Positions 1-7,922 are shown, numbered from the stretch's first letter. The stretch is 17,161 nt of DNA from an uncultured Myxococcales bacterium (GCA_937998045.1 CALKVG010000071.1:1-17161), one strand, 5' to 3'. Translations and numbers: made by a program. Notes: generated from the letters alone by a model not told the origin.

Positions 1-1636
1 GCTGGTCGAACAGATCGCCATCAAGGAGGGGAGCTTCGTCGTTCGGCGCGGTGACGTGGTGCGGGCGATCGGTGACGACGGTGCCGGATTGGGTGATCCG
101 CTGTGGCGGGATCCCGATCTTGTCGCTCGCGACGTACGGCCACGCCGCCGCGAGCTCGCTCGCGCCGGGTCGCGCGGGAAGGCCCAGCACCGAGAGCAGC
201 GCGGCCGTCCGATCGACCAACGAAGAAGGCGTCCACCCGAGCGCCGCGCAGGCACGCAGCTCGGCCACCATACCGAGCCCCACCGCCTCTCCGTGGAGCA
301 AAGCGGTGTACCCGCCGTGCGCCTCCAGGGCGTGCCCCACCGTGTGACCGAGGTTCAAAAGGGCGCGCGCGCCCGCCTCGCGCTCGTCGTCGCGGACGAT
401 GCGAATCTTCGCGGCGACCGCCTGCCGGACGACCGGCAGCAGCGCATCCACATCTCCACGGGCGAGCGCATGGGCGTCGTGCTCGAGCCGCTCGAAGAGC
501 GCGCCATCGGTAGCCAGCGCGATCTTCACGACCTCGGCCAGCCCGGCCGCTCGCTCGCGCGCGGGGAGCGTGCTCAGGTGCCCGAGGTCCGCGACGACGC
601 CGCTGGGCTGGTGGAACGCGCCGATCAGATTCTTGCCCGCCGGATGATCGAAGGCCGTTTTCCCACCGACCGACGCGTCCACCATGGCCAAAAGCGTCGT
701 CGGAGCTTGCACGAACCGGACACCGCGCAGGAGGCAAGCCGCTGCAAACCCGGCCAGGTCGCCGACGACGCCACCACCGGCCGCGAGCACCAGTGCGTCG
801 CGGTCGACACCGGCCCCGAGCGCCGCGTCCCAGATGGTCGACACGGTGGCGAGCGACTTGTGGCTCTCGCCGGGCGGCAGCGTGACGTGGACGACGGGAA
901 CCGCCAGCGCCCTCAGCGCATGCTCGAAGAACGCGCCCCGCGCTCGGTGGACGTTCGAATCGCTGACGAGCACCACCGACGACGGAGCGCAGCGCGCGAT
1001 TGCGTCCGTAAGCCGGAGGGGCTCGCCGTGGCAGATGTCGATGCAGTAGCTGCGCGATCCGAGCGGCACGAGCAGCGGGTCTCGCGCGGACAGGGCGGCG
1101 ACGGCGTCGACGACCATGTCGACGTCGAGGGCCTCGGTCGAAAGCGCGAGGTGGCACTCCGCGTAGCATTCCGCGCGCTGCTCCAAGAGAGCCCTTGCGC
1201 GCGCGATCGGGTCGCCGCCCGCCGCCAGCTTCGGCCGCGCCGCAACGTCGCCCACTCGCGCGACGACCGTCTCGGGAGACGCCGTCAGGGTCACGACGAG
1301 CGCGCGCTCCGCGGCCATGTGGCGAGTGCGCTGCGTGGTCACCGCCCCGCCGCCAAACCCCAGCACGCGCGTGACTCCATCGGACAGGAGGCGCTCGATC
1401 ACTTCGCTCTCCCGCGCGCGGAAGCGGGCCTCGCCCTCGTCCCGCCACAGCGCCGGTATCGACTTTCCCGCTGTCCGCTCGATCTCGGCGTCCGTATCCA
1501 CGAAGGGCACGCCCAGCCGGGCTGCGAGAGCCGGCCCCACCGTGCTCTTGCCCGTGGCCATGAAGCCGCTCAGAACGATCGGCCGGGGTGCAGATAGCAC
1601 GCCGGCACTCTCTCCCTTCGAATCGATCGTGCGCAT
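1..1636 (-). CDS. aroKB: Bifunctional shikimate kinase / 3-dehydroquinate synthase, C-terminus cut by window edge
   Basis: A fusion of two shikimate-pathway enzymes in one open frame of 545 codons that is still open at base 1. Residues 1 to about 180 are shikimate kinase: P-loop GFMATGKST at 24-32, the DTD substrate motif at 47-49, an FRxxE-type segment and a GFGGGAV glycine loop. The rest is 3-dehydroquinate synthase: a GGGVVGDLAG NAD loop, QAPTTLLAMVDASVGGKTA, HPAGKNLIGAFHQP, an AEVVK glutamate, and the metal-binding histidines of LNLGHTVGH and LLHGEAVG. AroB is usually about 360 residues, so probably only a few residues are missing. The start ATG at 1636 lies 3 bases past the aroC stop, with a GGAG at 1646-1649, so the two genes are probably translationally coupled. 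AroKB fusions are known from other bacteria, for example Thermotoga. The kinase acts later in the pathway than the synthase, so this is not a fusion of consecutive steps. Confidence 0.95.
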   Translation of the reverse strand, partial: MRTIDSKGESAGVLSAPRPIVLSGFMATGKSTVGPALAARLGVPFVDTDAEIERTAGKSIPALWRDEGEARFRARESEVIERLLSDGVTRVLGFGGGAVTTQRTRHMAAERALVVTLTASPETVVARVGDVAARPKLAAGGDPIARARALLEQRAECYAECHLALSTEALDVDMVVDAVAALSARDPLLVPLGSRSYCIDICHGEPLRLTDAIARCAPSSVVLVSDSNVHRARGAFFEHALRALAVPVVHVTLPPGESHKSLATVSTIWDAALGAGVDRDALVLAAGGGVVGDLAGFAAACLLRGVRFVQAPTTLLAMVDASVGGKTAFDHPAGKNLIGAFHQPSGVVADLGHLSTLPARERAAGLAEVVKIALATDGALFERLEHDAHALARGDVDALLPVVRQAVAAKIRIVRDDEREAGARALLNLGHTVGHALEAHGGYTALLHGEAVGLGMVAELRACAALGWTPSSLVDRTAALLSVLGLPARPGASELAAAWPYVASDKIGIPPQRITQSGTVVTDRPHHVTAPNDEAPLLDGDLFDQ

Positions 1637-1639
1637 CGC

Positions 1640-2806
1640 TCAGTACTCCGCGACCTGCGCGGCGAATCCCGCGACGTTGCGCGACAGCTCGCGGATCGAG
1701 TCACCGCCGAACTTCTCGAGGACCGCGTCGGCGAGGACGATGCACGCCATGGCCTCGCCGACCACGCTCGCCGCGGCGACGGCGCAGATGTCGCTCCTCT
1801 CGAACGCGGCTTCGTACGCGATCTTCGACTGAACATCGACGCTCGCGAGGGCTCGCTTGAGCGTCGCTATGGGCTTCATCGCCACGCGACAGACGACCGG
1901 CATTCCGTTCGTCATGCCGCCTTCGAGGCCGCCGGCCCGGTTCGTCGGCCGCGTGAACTTGCGCGCGGCGGCGTCGTAGTGAATGGGGTCGTGCACCTCC
2001 GAGCCGCGGACTCGCGCGCAGCCGAAGCCGAGCCCGATCTCGACGCCCTTGATCGCTTGAATGCTCATCATCGCTTGCGCGAGGCGCCCGTCGAGCTTGC
2101 GGTCCCACTGCACGTGGCTGCCGAGGCCGGGCATCGCCCCGGTCGCGACCACTTCGAAAACGCCTCCCAGCGTGTCTCCCGCGTGCGACGCCTGATGGAT
2201 CGCCTCCTTCATGCGGGTCTCGGCCCCGGCGTCTGCGCACGCGAGATCGCTCGCGCGGGATAGGGCACGCACCTCGTGCGGTGGCAAGTCCAGCGCGCCG
2301 ACTTCCACCGGTCCGATCGCCACGACGTGGGCGAATACGTCGATGCCGACCGCCCCGAGAAGCTTGCGGCACACCGCGCCGACCGCGGTTCGCGACGCCG
2401 TCTCTCTCGCGCTCGCCCGCTCGAGGACGTCGCGCAGGTCATGGCGATCGTGCTTCAGCCCGCCGGCGAGGTCGGCGTGGCCCGGCCGCGGTCGCGTCAA
2501 CATCTCGGGCGTCACGGGCATCGGCGCCGGCGACATTCGGTCGAGCCAGTTGGCGTGATCGCGGTTCGCGATCGACATGGCGATCGGCGATCCGAGGGTC
2601 TCGCCGCCCCGCACGCCCCCGACGAACTCGACGCGGTCCGTCTCGATCTTCATGCGGCCGCCGCGCCCGTATCCACGCTGGCGTCGCGCGAGGTCCACGT
2701 CGACGTCTTCGGCGAGCAGGCGCAGCCCCGCCGGTACTCCCTCGACGATGGTGGTAAGGCGCGGGCCGTGCGATTCTCCTGCGGTCATCCAGCGCAGACG
2801 CGACAT
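1640..2806 (-). CDS. aroC: Chorismate synthase
   Basis: Makes chorismate from 5-enolpyruvylshikimate 3-phosphate using reduced FMN, the last shared step of aromatic amino-acid synthesis. The 388-residue protein carries the family signatures in order: TAGESHGP at residues 8-15, RPGHADLAGG, ERASARETASR, GLGFGCA, RAGGLEGGMTNG and, near the end, RSDICAV. The frame stays open upstream to 2920, but the ATG at 2806 (MSRLRW) puts the GESHG motif where the family has it and avoids overlap with the divergent gene at 2832. No strong Shine-Dalgarno is visible. It is followed immediately by aroKB in the same direction, so the two form an aro operon. The usual AVPAA segment after RSD reads AVAAA here. Confidence 0.96.
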   Translation of the reverse strand: MSRLRWMTAGESHGPRLTTIVEGVPAGLRLLAEDVDVDLARRQRGYGRGGRMKIETDRVEFVGGVRGGETLGSPIAMSIANRDHANWLDRMSPAPMPVTPEMLTRPRPGHADLAGGLKHDRHDLRDVLERASARETASRTAVGAVCRKLLGAVGIDVFAHVVAIGPVEVGALDLPPHEVRALSRASDLACADAGAETRMKEAIHQASHAGDTLGGVFEVVATGAMPGLGSHVQWDRKLDGRLAQAMMSIQAIKGVEIGLGFGCARVRGSEVHDPIHYDAAARKFTRPTNRAGGLEGGMTNGMPVVCRVAMKPIATLKRALASVDVQSKIAYEAAFERSDICAVAAASVVGEAMACIVLADAVLEKFGGDSIRELSRNVAGFAAQVAEY

Positions 2807-2831
2807 CGGGCAGAGTACTAGCGCGTGGACC

Positions 2832-3143
2832 ATGAGGACGGAAGCGGTCAACCTCGTCACGACGCGCGATGGCGCGGTGCGCTTCGAGGTCCATGCCAAG
2901 CCGCGGGCCCGGACGAGCAAGATCGTCGGCGTCCGACTGGGCGCCCTCGCGGTTCAGCTCGCGGCGCCTCCGGTGGACGGCGCGGCGAACGAGGAGCTCG
3001 TGGCGACGCTGGCGGCAGCACTCGGAGTCGCCAAGCGCGAGATGGCGCTCGTCGGGGGCGCCTCCTCGCGCGCCAAGCTCGTCGAGGTTCGTGGCCTGCC
3101 CGAGGCCGAAGTGCGCGTCCGGCTGGAGCGGGCGATGGGCTGA
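2832..3143 (+). CDS. DUF167 / YggU (UPF0235) family protein
   Basis: A small protein of 103 residues that matches the DUF167 family over its whole length. It has a beta segment ending in HAKPRARTSKIVGV (residues 21-34), then the diagnostic LAAPPVDGAANEELV block (43-57), then VGGASSRAKLVEV (74-86). The family is widespread but has no settled biochemical role, so no function is claimed. The frame extends upstream to 2577, but that part would lie antisense to aroC. The ATG at 2832 gives the normal family length. It is transcribed divergently from aroC with 25 bases between the start codons, and dapF follows 38 bases downstream in the same direction, so the two are probably one transcript. Confidence 0.9.
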   Translation: MRTEAVNLVTTRDGAVRFEVHAKPRARTSKIVGVRLGALAVQLAAPPVDGAANEELVATLAAALGVAKREMALVGGASSRAKLVEVRGLPEAEVRVRLERAMG

Positions 3144-3181
3144 CGGCGAGGGCGCGTCCGGGTGCTACGCTTCGAGCGGTC

Positions 3182-4009
3182 ATGGCGGCCGGTAGCCTGC
3201 GCTTCGAGAAGTACGAAGGGCTCGGCAACGATTTCATCGTCGTCGACGCGGCGGACGAGGACGCGCTTTCGCCGGCTGCCGTGTCGGCACTCTGCGACCG
3301 GCGCTTCGGCATCGGCGCCGATGGCGTCCTCCTCGTTCTGCCGGCGCGCTCGCCGGTGTGCGCCGGTCGGATGCGCGTCGTCAACGCGGACGGGTCAGTC
3401 CCGGAGATGTGCGGGAACGGCCTGCGCTGCGTGGCCTTGCACCTGGCTCGGAGAGGCGGCACCGCTCGTGCGAGCGAGCTCGCGCTCCGAGTCGAGACGG
3501 ACGCGGGCGAGCGCGCGTGCCGGCTCGAGACCCGTGGAGACGATACGACTGTGACGGTCGACATGGGCGCGGTGCGCCTGCTCGGCGATCGCCCGGTCGT
3601 GGTCGATGGGCGAAACATCGTCGCCGCCCTCGCGGACGCGGGGAACCCGCACGCGGTGCTCCTCGGCGAATTCTCGCGTGCGGAGCTCGAGCAACTGGGT
3701 CCACGCATCGCGACGCATCCGGAGTTTCCTCGCGGTACGAACGTCGAATTCGCACGTCCAGGGGCGGACGGCATCGACCTCGTCGTCTGGGAGCGCGGCG
3801 TCGGACTCACGCTCGCATGCGGCACCGGTGCGTGCGCGACGGTCGCGGTTGCCTGCGACAAAGGGCTGGCGCTGCGCGGCACACCGGTGACCGTGCGGCT
3901 CCCGGGGGGAGCGCTGCAGGTGACTATCGAAGATGCCGGACGCGTCACGCTGCGCGGCCCGGCGCGCCACGTGTTCTCGGGACAAGCGCCCGCCCCCAAA
4001 GCGCCGTGA
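3182..4009 (+). CDS. dapF: Diaminopimelate epimerase
   Basis: Interconverts LL- and meso-diaminopimelate, feeding both lysine and peptidoglycan synthesis in the cytoplasm. The 275-residue protein shows the two-fold pseudo-symmetric DapF fold signatures: YEGLGNDFIVVD at 11-22, the catalytic-base Cys77 in MCGNG, NADGS at 68-72, GNPHAV at 154-159, TNVEF at 186-190, WERGVG at 203-208 and the second catalytic Cys213 in ACGTGAC. Length is typical. The open frame continues upstream to 2825, but that part overlaps the DUF167 gene in another frame. The ATG at 3182 begins just before the conserved FEKYEGLGND. The stop is 6 bases from the stop of the convergent pyrH. Confidence 0.96.
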   Translation: MAAGSLRFEKYEGLGNDFIVVDAADEDALSPAAVSALCDRRFGIGADGVLLVLPARSPVCAGRMRVVNADGSVPEMCGNGLRCVALHLARRGGTARASELALRVETDAGERACRLETRGDDTTVTVDMGAVRLLGDRPVVVDGRNIVAALADAGNPHAVLLGEFSRAELEQLGPRIATHPEFPRGTNVEFARPGADGIDLVVWERGVGLTLACGTGACATVAVACDKGLALRGTPVTVRLPGGALQVTIEDAGRVTLRGPARHVFSGQAPAPKAP

Positions 4010-4015
4010 ACCGGG

Positions 4016-4786
4016 TTATCCTTCTACGATCGTGCCGATTGTCTCGCCGAGGACGACGCGCTTGATGTTCCCGCGGCTCGCCATCTTGAACACGCGGATC
4101 GGCATCTCGTTATCCCGGCAGAGAGTCACCGCGGTCGAGTCCATCACGCCGATGCGCTCCGCGAGGAAGCGGTCGAACGTCATGCGCGCGTACATCTGAG
4201 CGTCCGGGAAGTGAACGGGGTCGCGCTGGTAGATGCCCTCGACCTTCGTCGCTTTGCACAGGCAGTCGGCGTGAATCTCCATCGAGCGCAGCGCCGCCGC
4301 CGTATCCGTCGAAAAGTAGGGATTGCCAGTTCCGGCAGCGAAGATGACCATCCGGCCCTTCTCGAGGTGGCGAATGGCCCGGCGCCGAATGTACGGCTCG
4401 GCGACCTGGCGTATTTCGATGGCCGTCATCACGCGGGTGGGGACGCCCGCCTTTTCGAGGGCATCCTGCATCGCCAGGGCGTTGATGACCGTCGCGAGCA
4501 TCCCCATGTAGTCGCCCTGCGCCCGGTCCATGCCGGTGCTGGCCCCCTTTAGGCCGCGGAAGATGTTCCCGCCGCCGACCACGATGCCGATCTGGACACC
4601 GAGGGAGTGCACCTCAGCGAGCTCGGTCGCGGTTGCGCGGATGACGTTCCCGTCGATCCCGAAACCGCCGTCTCGGCCGCAGAGGGCTTCGCCGCTCAGC
4701 TTGAGAACGATGCGGCGGTACTTCAGCCCGGGGTGCAGGGGCGGGGGGACGACTGTGTCGTCATCGCGCTCGTCGGCAGGGCGCAT
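4016..4786 (-). CDS. pyrH: Uridylate (UMP) kinase
   Basis: Phosphorylates UMP to UDP in pyrimidine nucleotide synthesis. It belongs to the bacterial amino-acid-kinase-fold UMP kinases, normally hexameric and cytoplasmic. The 256-residue protein has KLSGEAL at 29-35, the glycine-rich GGGNIFRG at 71-78, GDYMGMLATVINALAMQ at 91-107 with the UMP-binding Asp, GTGNPYFSTDTAA at 152-164, and KVEGIYQRDP near 181-190 in place of the more common DGVY-DP. The first 22 residues are a charged and proline-rich extension not needed by the family, and no later start codon fits before the first beta strand. It starts 12 bases behind the upstream membrane protein, so the two are probably co-transcribed. There is no room for a terminator between it and dapF. 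Confidence 0.96.
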   Translation of the reverse strand: MRPADERDDDTVVPPPLHPGLKYRRIVLKLSGEALCGRDGGFGIDGNVIRATATELAEVHSLGVQIGIVVGGGNIFRGLKGASTGMDRAQGDYMGMLATVINALAMQDALEKAGVPTRVMTAIEIRQVAEPYIRRRAIRHLEKGRMVIFAAGTGNPYFSTDTAAALRSMEIHADCLCKATKVEGIYQRDPVHFPDAQMYARMTFDRFLAERIGVMDSTAVTLCRDNEMPIRVFKMASRGNIKRVVLGETIGTIVEG

Positions 4787-4798
4787 TGCCGCCCACGC

Positions 4799-5644
4799 TT
4801 ACTCTTGTCCCACGGGGCGCGCAATGGCAGACGCCTGCTCTTCGAGCTTCTCCACCAGTTTCTCGGCGCCATGAGCCCGCGCCAGCAAGGCAGCGAGGCG
4901 GATTTCCCCGTCCGAGAGCTCTCTCCCCCCAAGTTCGAACCAGGCACGCAGCCAGACGATGTAGAGCCGCTCGTCCTCGTCTGCAGAGCGCTCCAGCCGC
5001 TCGATCAGCCCGAGCGCGGCCGCCGAATCGCCGCGCTCAAGCACGGCCTTTACGAGGACGTGCAAGGCATAAAGGTCTGCCTCGCGATTGCCCGTCGGCT
5101 CCGCCGACTCGAGCACCTCGATGGACCGGGCCAGCGCCTCGTCGCGCCCCAGGGCGCGGCCGGCGTCCGCCTCGACGACAGCGCGCAGCCTGGCGAGACG
5201 GCCGCCCTGCATGAACGGCGAGTTCGCGGCGAGCAGCTCCTGGGCCGCCGCGCGCTCTCCGTCTGCGATGAGCACGGCCGCGGTGCCCAGCTTCGTCGAG
5301 AACAGGCGTGCGAAGAAGGGAAGCTGCTGCCGTCGAGCAGCGACCATGCTCCGGAGCGCCGCCGTGCCCGTGCGCGCCGTGCGAAGCTCGCGCGCGAGGC
5401 GCGACTCCTCCGCCTGGAGAACCCAGAAGAGGAGCACCGCAGCCGCGACGATGGCCGCCGTCAGGGGCCCCCCGTACGAGGCCATCGACGCCGACGAGTG
5501 CACGAACGCCAAGCTGCCTTGGAGCAAAGCGGCAAAGACCGCGGCCACCAGGACGGCGCTTGCCGCCCATCGCATCCATGTAGCGACGAGGGGAGCCCCT
5601 CGCGGCCGAATGGCAAACGGAGAAGGCGCGCTATCGTTGCTCAT
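4799..5644 (-). CDS. Two-helix membrane protein with a helical, TPR-like C-terminal region
   Basis: Not recognised as a named family. The 281-residue protein has two hydrophobic segments near the N-terminus (about 27-49 and 60-77) joined by a short loop. A basic, alpha-helical region of about 200 residues follows, rich in Ala, Leu, Glu and Arg, with helix pairs such as RAAAQELLAANSPF and SAAALGLIERLER that resemble TPR repeats. The inferred topology is an anchored hairpin with a large cytoplasmic, probably protein-binding, domain. The frame extends to 5734, but the ATG at 5644 (MSNDSAP) keeps the divergent gene at 5707 free and gives a plausible short N-terminus. pyrH follows 12 bases downstream. 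Confidence 0.8.
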   Translation of the reverse strand: MSNDSAPSPFAIRPRGAPLVATWMRWAASAVLVAAVFAALLQGSLAFVHSSASMASYGGPLTAAIVAAAVLLFWVLQAEESRLARELRTARTGTAALRSMVAARRQQLPFFARLFSTKLGTAAVLIADGERAAAQELLAANSPFMQGGRLARLRAVVEADAGRALGRDEALARSIEVLESAEPTGNREADLYALHVLVKAVLERGDSAAALGLIERLERSADEDERLYIVWLRAWFELGGRELSDGEIRLAALLARAHGAEKLVEKLEEQASAIARPVGQE

Positions 5645-5706
5645 TGCGCGAGCACCCCCTCTATCACGCGGTGGCGCGCCGCGCCCTCTCGTAGTAAGCG
5701 GGGCGC

Positions 5707-6699
5707 ATGCGTCACCGGGTTCCGGCGTGCGCAACGGCGCTCGCGGTGGCCGTCCTCCTCGCTCTCGTAGCCTCGAGCTGCAAGAAGCAGGGAGCGCACG
5801 TCGAGGATACGGACGCCGGCGCCGCGGCGGGACAGCTCACGCCCGAGCAAGCGGCAAAGGTCATCGCGCGCGTCGGCGACCGAACGATCACCGTCGGGAG
5901 CTTCGCGGCCGCGCTCGAGCACATGGATTCGTTCGACCGCATGCGGTACCAGTCTCCCGAGCGCCGCAAGGAGCTCTTGGCCGAGATGGTCGACGTGATG
6001 CTCCTCGCCGACGAGGCGCGGGCGCGCGGGTACGATCGCGATCCCACGACCCAGCAGGAGGTTCGCGAGATCCTCCGCGAGGCCATGCTCAAGAAGGCGC
6101 GCGAGAACGTGCCCGGGCCGAACGAGGTGCCCGAGGACGAAGTGCGGGTCTACTTCGAGACGCACAAGGCAGACTTCCGCGACCCCGAGCGCCGGCGAGT
6201 GTCCGCCGTCGTGTTGAACAGCGAAGCGGCGGCCCGCAGCGTCCTCGACGCGGCCCTGAAGGCAACGCCCACGCAGTGGGGCGAGCTCGTGCGCGGGAAA
6301 TCGGTCGACGGGCAGGCCAAGGCCAACGTCCCTGCGGACCTCGCGGGCGATTTCGGCTTCGTGTCGCCGCCGGGCGATCCTCGAGGGGACAATCCCCGGG
6401 TCCCTGACGAGGTGCGCGCAGCCGTCTTTCAGATTCCGAAGGTGGGCGACGTTCTCGCGCACGCCGTGCGGAGCGGCAATCAATTCTACGTGATTAAGCT
6501 CGCGGGCATGACGACGGCGCACGAGCGCTCCTTTCAGGAGGCCGAGCGAACGATCCGGGTGAAGCTCTCTCAGGACAAGGCGCATGCCCAGGAGGAGCGT
6601 CTGCTCGACGAGCTCCGCCAGCAGTTCCACATAAACATCGACGAAAGCGCGCTCGGGCAAGTGAAGGTCGACTTACCCGACGCGGCCCCCACGCGCTGA
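5707..6699 (+). CDS. SurA/PpiC-like periplasmic lipoprotein, probable chaperone with degenerate parvulin domain
   Basis: A 330-residue exported protein. The N-terminus has basic residues, a hydrophobic stretch (about 8-22) and a lipobox VASSC with Cys25 as the predicted lipidated residue. Residues 45-155 look like a SurA-type N-terminal chaperone domain, with VIARVGDRTITVGSFAAAL and a following helical LLAEMVDVMLLADEARARGYD. Residues about 160-268 align with a parvulin peptidyl-prolyl isomerase domain: the RRVSAVVLNSE strand, a DFGFVSPPGD turn, VRAAVFQIPKVGDV and FYVIKLAG. The family's usual His in RASHIL and His in YHIIKL are absent here (VSAVVL and FYVIKL), so isomerase activity is doubtful. 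The expected role is folding or delivery of outer-membrane proteins. A GC-rich hairpin follows the stop. Confidence 0.88.
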   Translation: MRHRVPACATALAVAVLLALVASSCKKQGAHVEDTDAGAAAGQLTPEQAAKVIARVGDRTITVGSFAAALEHMDSFDRMRYQSPERRKELLAEMVDVMLLADEARARGYDRDPTTQQEVREILREAMLKKARENVPGPNEVPEDEVRVYFETHKADFRDPERRRVSAVVLNSEAAARSVLDAALKATPTQWGELVRGKSVDGQAKANVPADLAGDFGFVSPPGDPRGDNPRVPDEVRAAVFQIPKVGDVLAHAVRSGNQFYVIKLAGMTTAHERSFQEAERTIRVKLSQDKAHAQEERLLDELRQQFHINIDESALGQVKVDLPDAAPTR

Positions 6700-6724
6700 C
6701 CGGCGCCTCCGCATGGGGCGCCGG
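6700..6724 (+). terminator. GC-rich hairpin after the SurA-like gene
   Basis: The bases directly after the TGA form a perfect 8-bp inverted repeat, CCGGCGCC at 6700-6707 and GGCGCCGG at 6717-6724. Two further pairs (one G-T) extend inward and leave a 5-base loop. There is no T-run after it, so it is not a classical intrinsic terminator. It may slow polymerase, protect the 3' end, or separate this gene from the aminomutase starting at 6762. Confidence 0.5.
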
Positions 6725-6761
6725 CCCGCGCGGCTGCTGCGTGCTAGATGCCTGATTGACG

Positions 6762-7922
6762 ATGGGCGAGTTTCTCGAGGCGGCGTCGCTCGTAAAAGGT
6801 GGCGGGTGGGGGGACTGGCAGTGGCAGCTGCGCCACTGCGTCGCCTCCGTCGACGAGCTCGCTCGCGCCCTGCGCCTCACCGAGCGCGAGCTGGCGGGCG
6901 CCCGGCGGGCGGAGAGCCAGGGGCTGCCGCTGCGCATTACCCCGTACTATCTCGCCCTTGTGGATCGCGACGACCCCGCTTGCCCCATCCGGCTGCAGTG
7001 CGTTCCCGATGCGCGCGAGGACGAGGAGACCCCCGGCGATCTGACCGACCCGCTCGGCGAAGTCGCGCACCAAGTGGCCCCGCACCTGGTGCAGCGATAC
7101 CCGGATCGCGTCCTCCTCCTCGCGACCGACCAGTGCGCCGTCTACTGCCGGTTCTGTACACGTTCCCGCATGGTCGGCGGCGGAGATGGGCCGACACCGC
7201 TTGACGCGTTGGCAGACGCCTTGGAGTGGTTGCGTAGCCATCCGGAGGTGCGCGACGTCATCGTCAGCGGGGGAGATCCCCTCGCCATGTCCACCGCGCG
7301 AATCGCGAAGCTCGTCGCCGCCGTACGGGCTGTTCCGAGCGTCGAGACGATCCGCCTGGCAACCCGCGTCCCGGTCACGCTTCCGATGCGCATCGACTCG
7401 GACCTCCTCGCCGCCCTTCGCCCGTACCACCCCCTATGGGTGATGACCCACTTCAACCATCCGAAGGAGCTTACGGCGGAGTCGCTCACCGCCTGCACGC
7501 AGCTCGCCGACGCCGGGTTTCCCGTGATGAACCAGAGCGTGCTGCTCGCGGGGATCAACGACAGCCCGGATGTGCTCGAAACGCTCTTCCGCGGTCTCGT
7601 TCGTGTCCGCGTGCGGCCGTACTATCTGCTCCAGGCAGACCCGGTTCGTGGCACCGGCCACCTGCGCACGCCTCTCGGTCGCGGGATCGAGATCATGGAG
7701 GCGCTCCAGGGCCGCCTCTCCGGGATCGCGCTGCCGAAGTTCGTCTGCGACACCCCGGGGGGACGGGGGAAAGTGCCCCTCGGGCCAGACTACGTCGTGT
7801 CGGGCGACCGCGCCGGCCACGGGGGGACGACGACCCTTCGTACGTTTCGCGGCGAGCTCGTGGACTACGTCGATCCGCGTCCCGCGCCGTTGGCCGGGCA
7901 GCCGCCGGGTCGCGCCGGGTAG
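6762..7922 (+). CDS. kamA: KamA-family radical SAM aminomutase (lysine 2,3-aminomutase-like)
   Basis: A radical SAM and PLP enzyme predicted to move the alpha-amino group of lysine to give beta-lysine. From the ATG at 6762 (386 residues) it has WGDWQWQ at 16-22, the iron-sulfur motif CAVYCRFC with Cys125, Cys129 and Cys132, VSGGDPL at 168-174, THFNHP at 229-234, and QADPVRGTGHLRTPLGRG at 291-308. PGGRGKVPL at 332-340 places the PLP lysine at 337. Asp293 and Asp330, which hold the lysine side-chain amino group in the Clostridium subterminale enzyme, are both kept. That enzyme's zinc ligands are not: residue 268 is Ser, and the C-terminal cysteine cluster is absent. A TTG at 6756 is an alternative start. 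No strong ribosome site is visible. EpmB, which feeds EF-P modification, is the main alternative, but the substrate motifs favour KamA. No lysine-degradation neighbours are present. Confidence 0.9.
   Translation: MGEFLEAASLVKGGGWGDWQWQLRHCVASVDELARALRLTERELAGARRAESQGLPLRITPYYLALVDRDDPACPIRLQCVPDAREDEETPGDLTDPLGEVAHQVAPHLVQRYPDRVLLLATDQCAVYCRFCTRSRMVGGGDGPTPLDALADALEWLRSHPEVRDVIVSGGDPLAMSTARIAKLVAAVRAVPSVETIRLATRVPVTLPMRIDSDLLAALRPYHPLWVMTHFNHPKELTAESLTACTQLADAGFPVMNQSVLLAGINDSPDVLETLFRGLVRVRVRPYYLLQADPVRGTGHLRTPLGRGIEIMEALQGRLSGIALPKFVCDTPGGRGKVPLGPDYVVSGDRAGHGGTTTLRTFRGELVDYVDPRPAPLAGQPPGRAG

Noticed and set aside
56..1597. 513-codon plus-strand open frame opposite aroKB
   Set aside because: It lies antisense to an intact AroK-AroB reading frame, its translation is Arg/Ala/Pro-rich without any motif, and long antisense frames are expected in such GC-rich DNA.
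2857..3999. 380-codon minus-strand open frame opposite dapF
   Set aside because: Shadow of dapF, which has all its catalytic motifs.
4010..4015. Terminator between convergent dapF and pyrH
   Set aside because: Only 6 bases separate the stops and no stem was found at the junction.
6748..6759. Three-codon ATG-CCT-GAT-TGA mini-ORF ending 2 bases before the kamA ATG
   Set aside because: Too short to separate from chance, with no attenuator stem or ribosome site around it.
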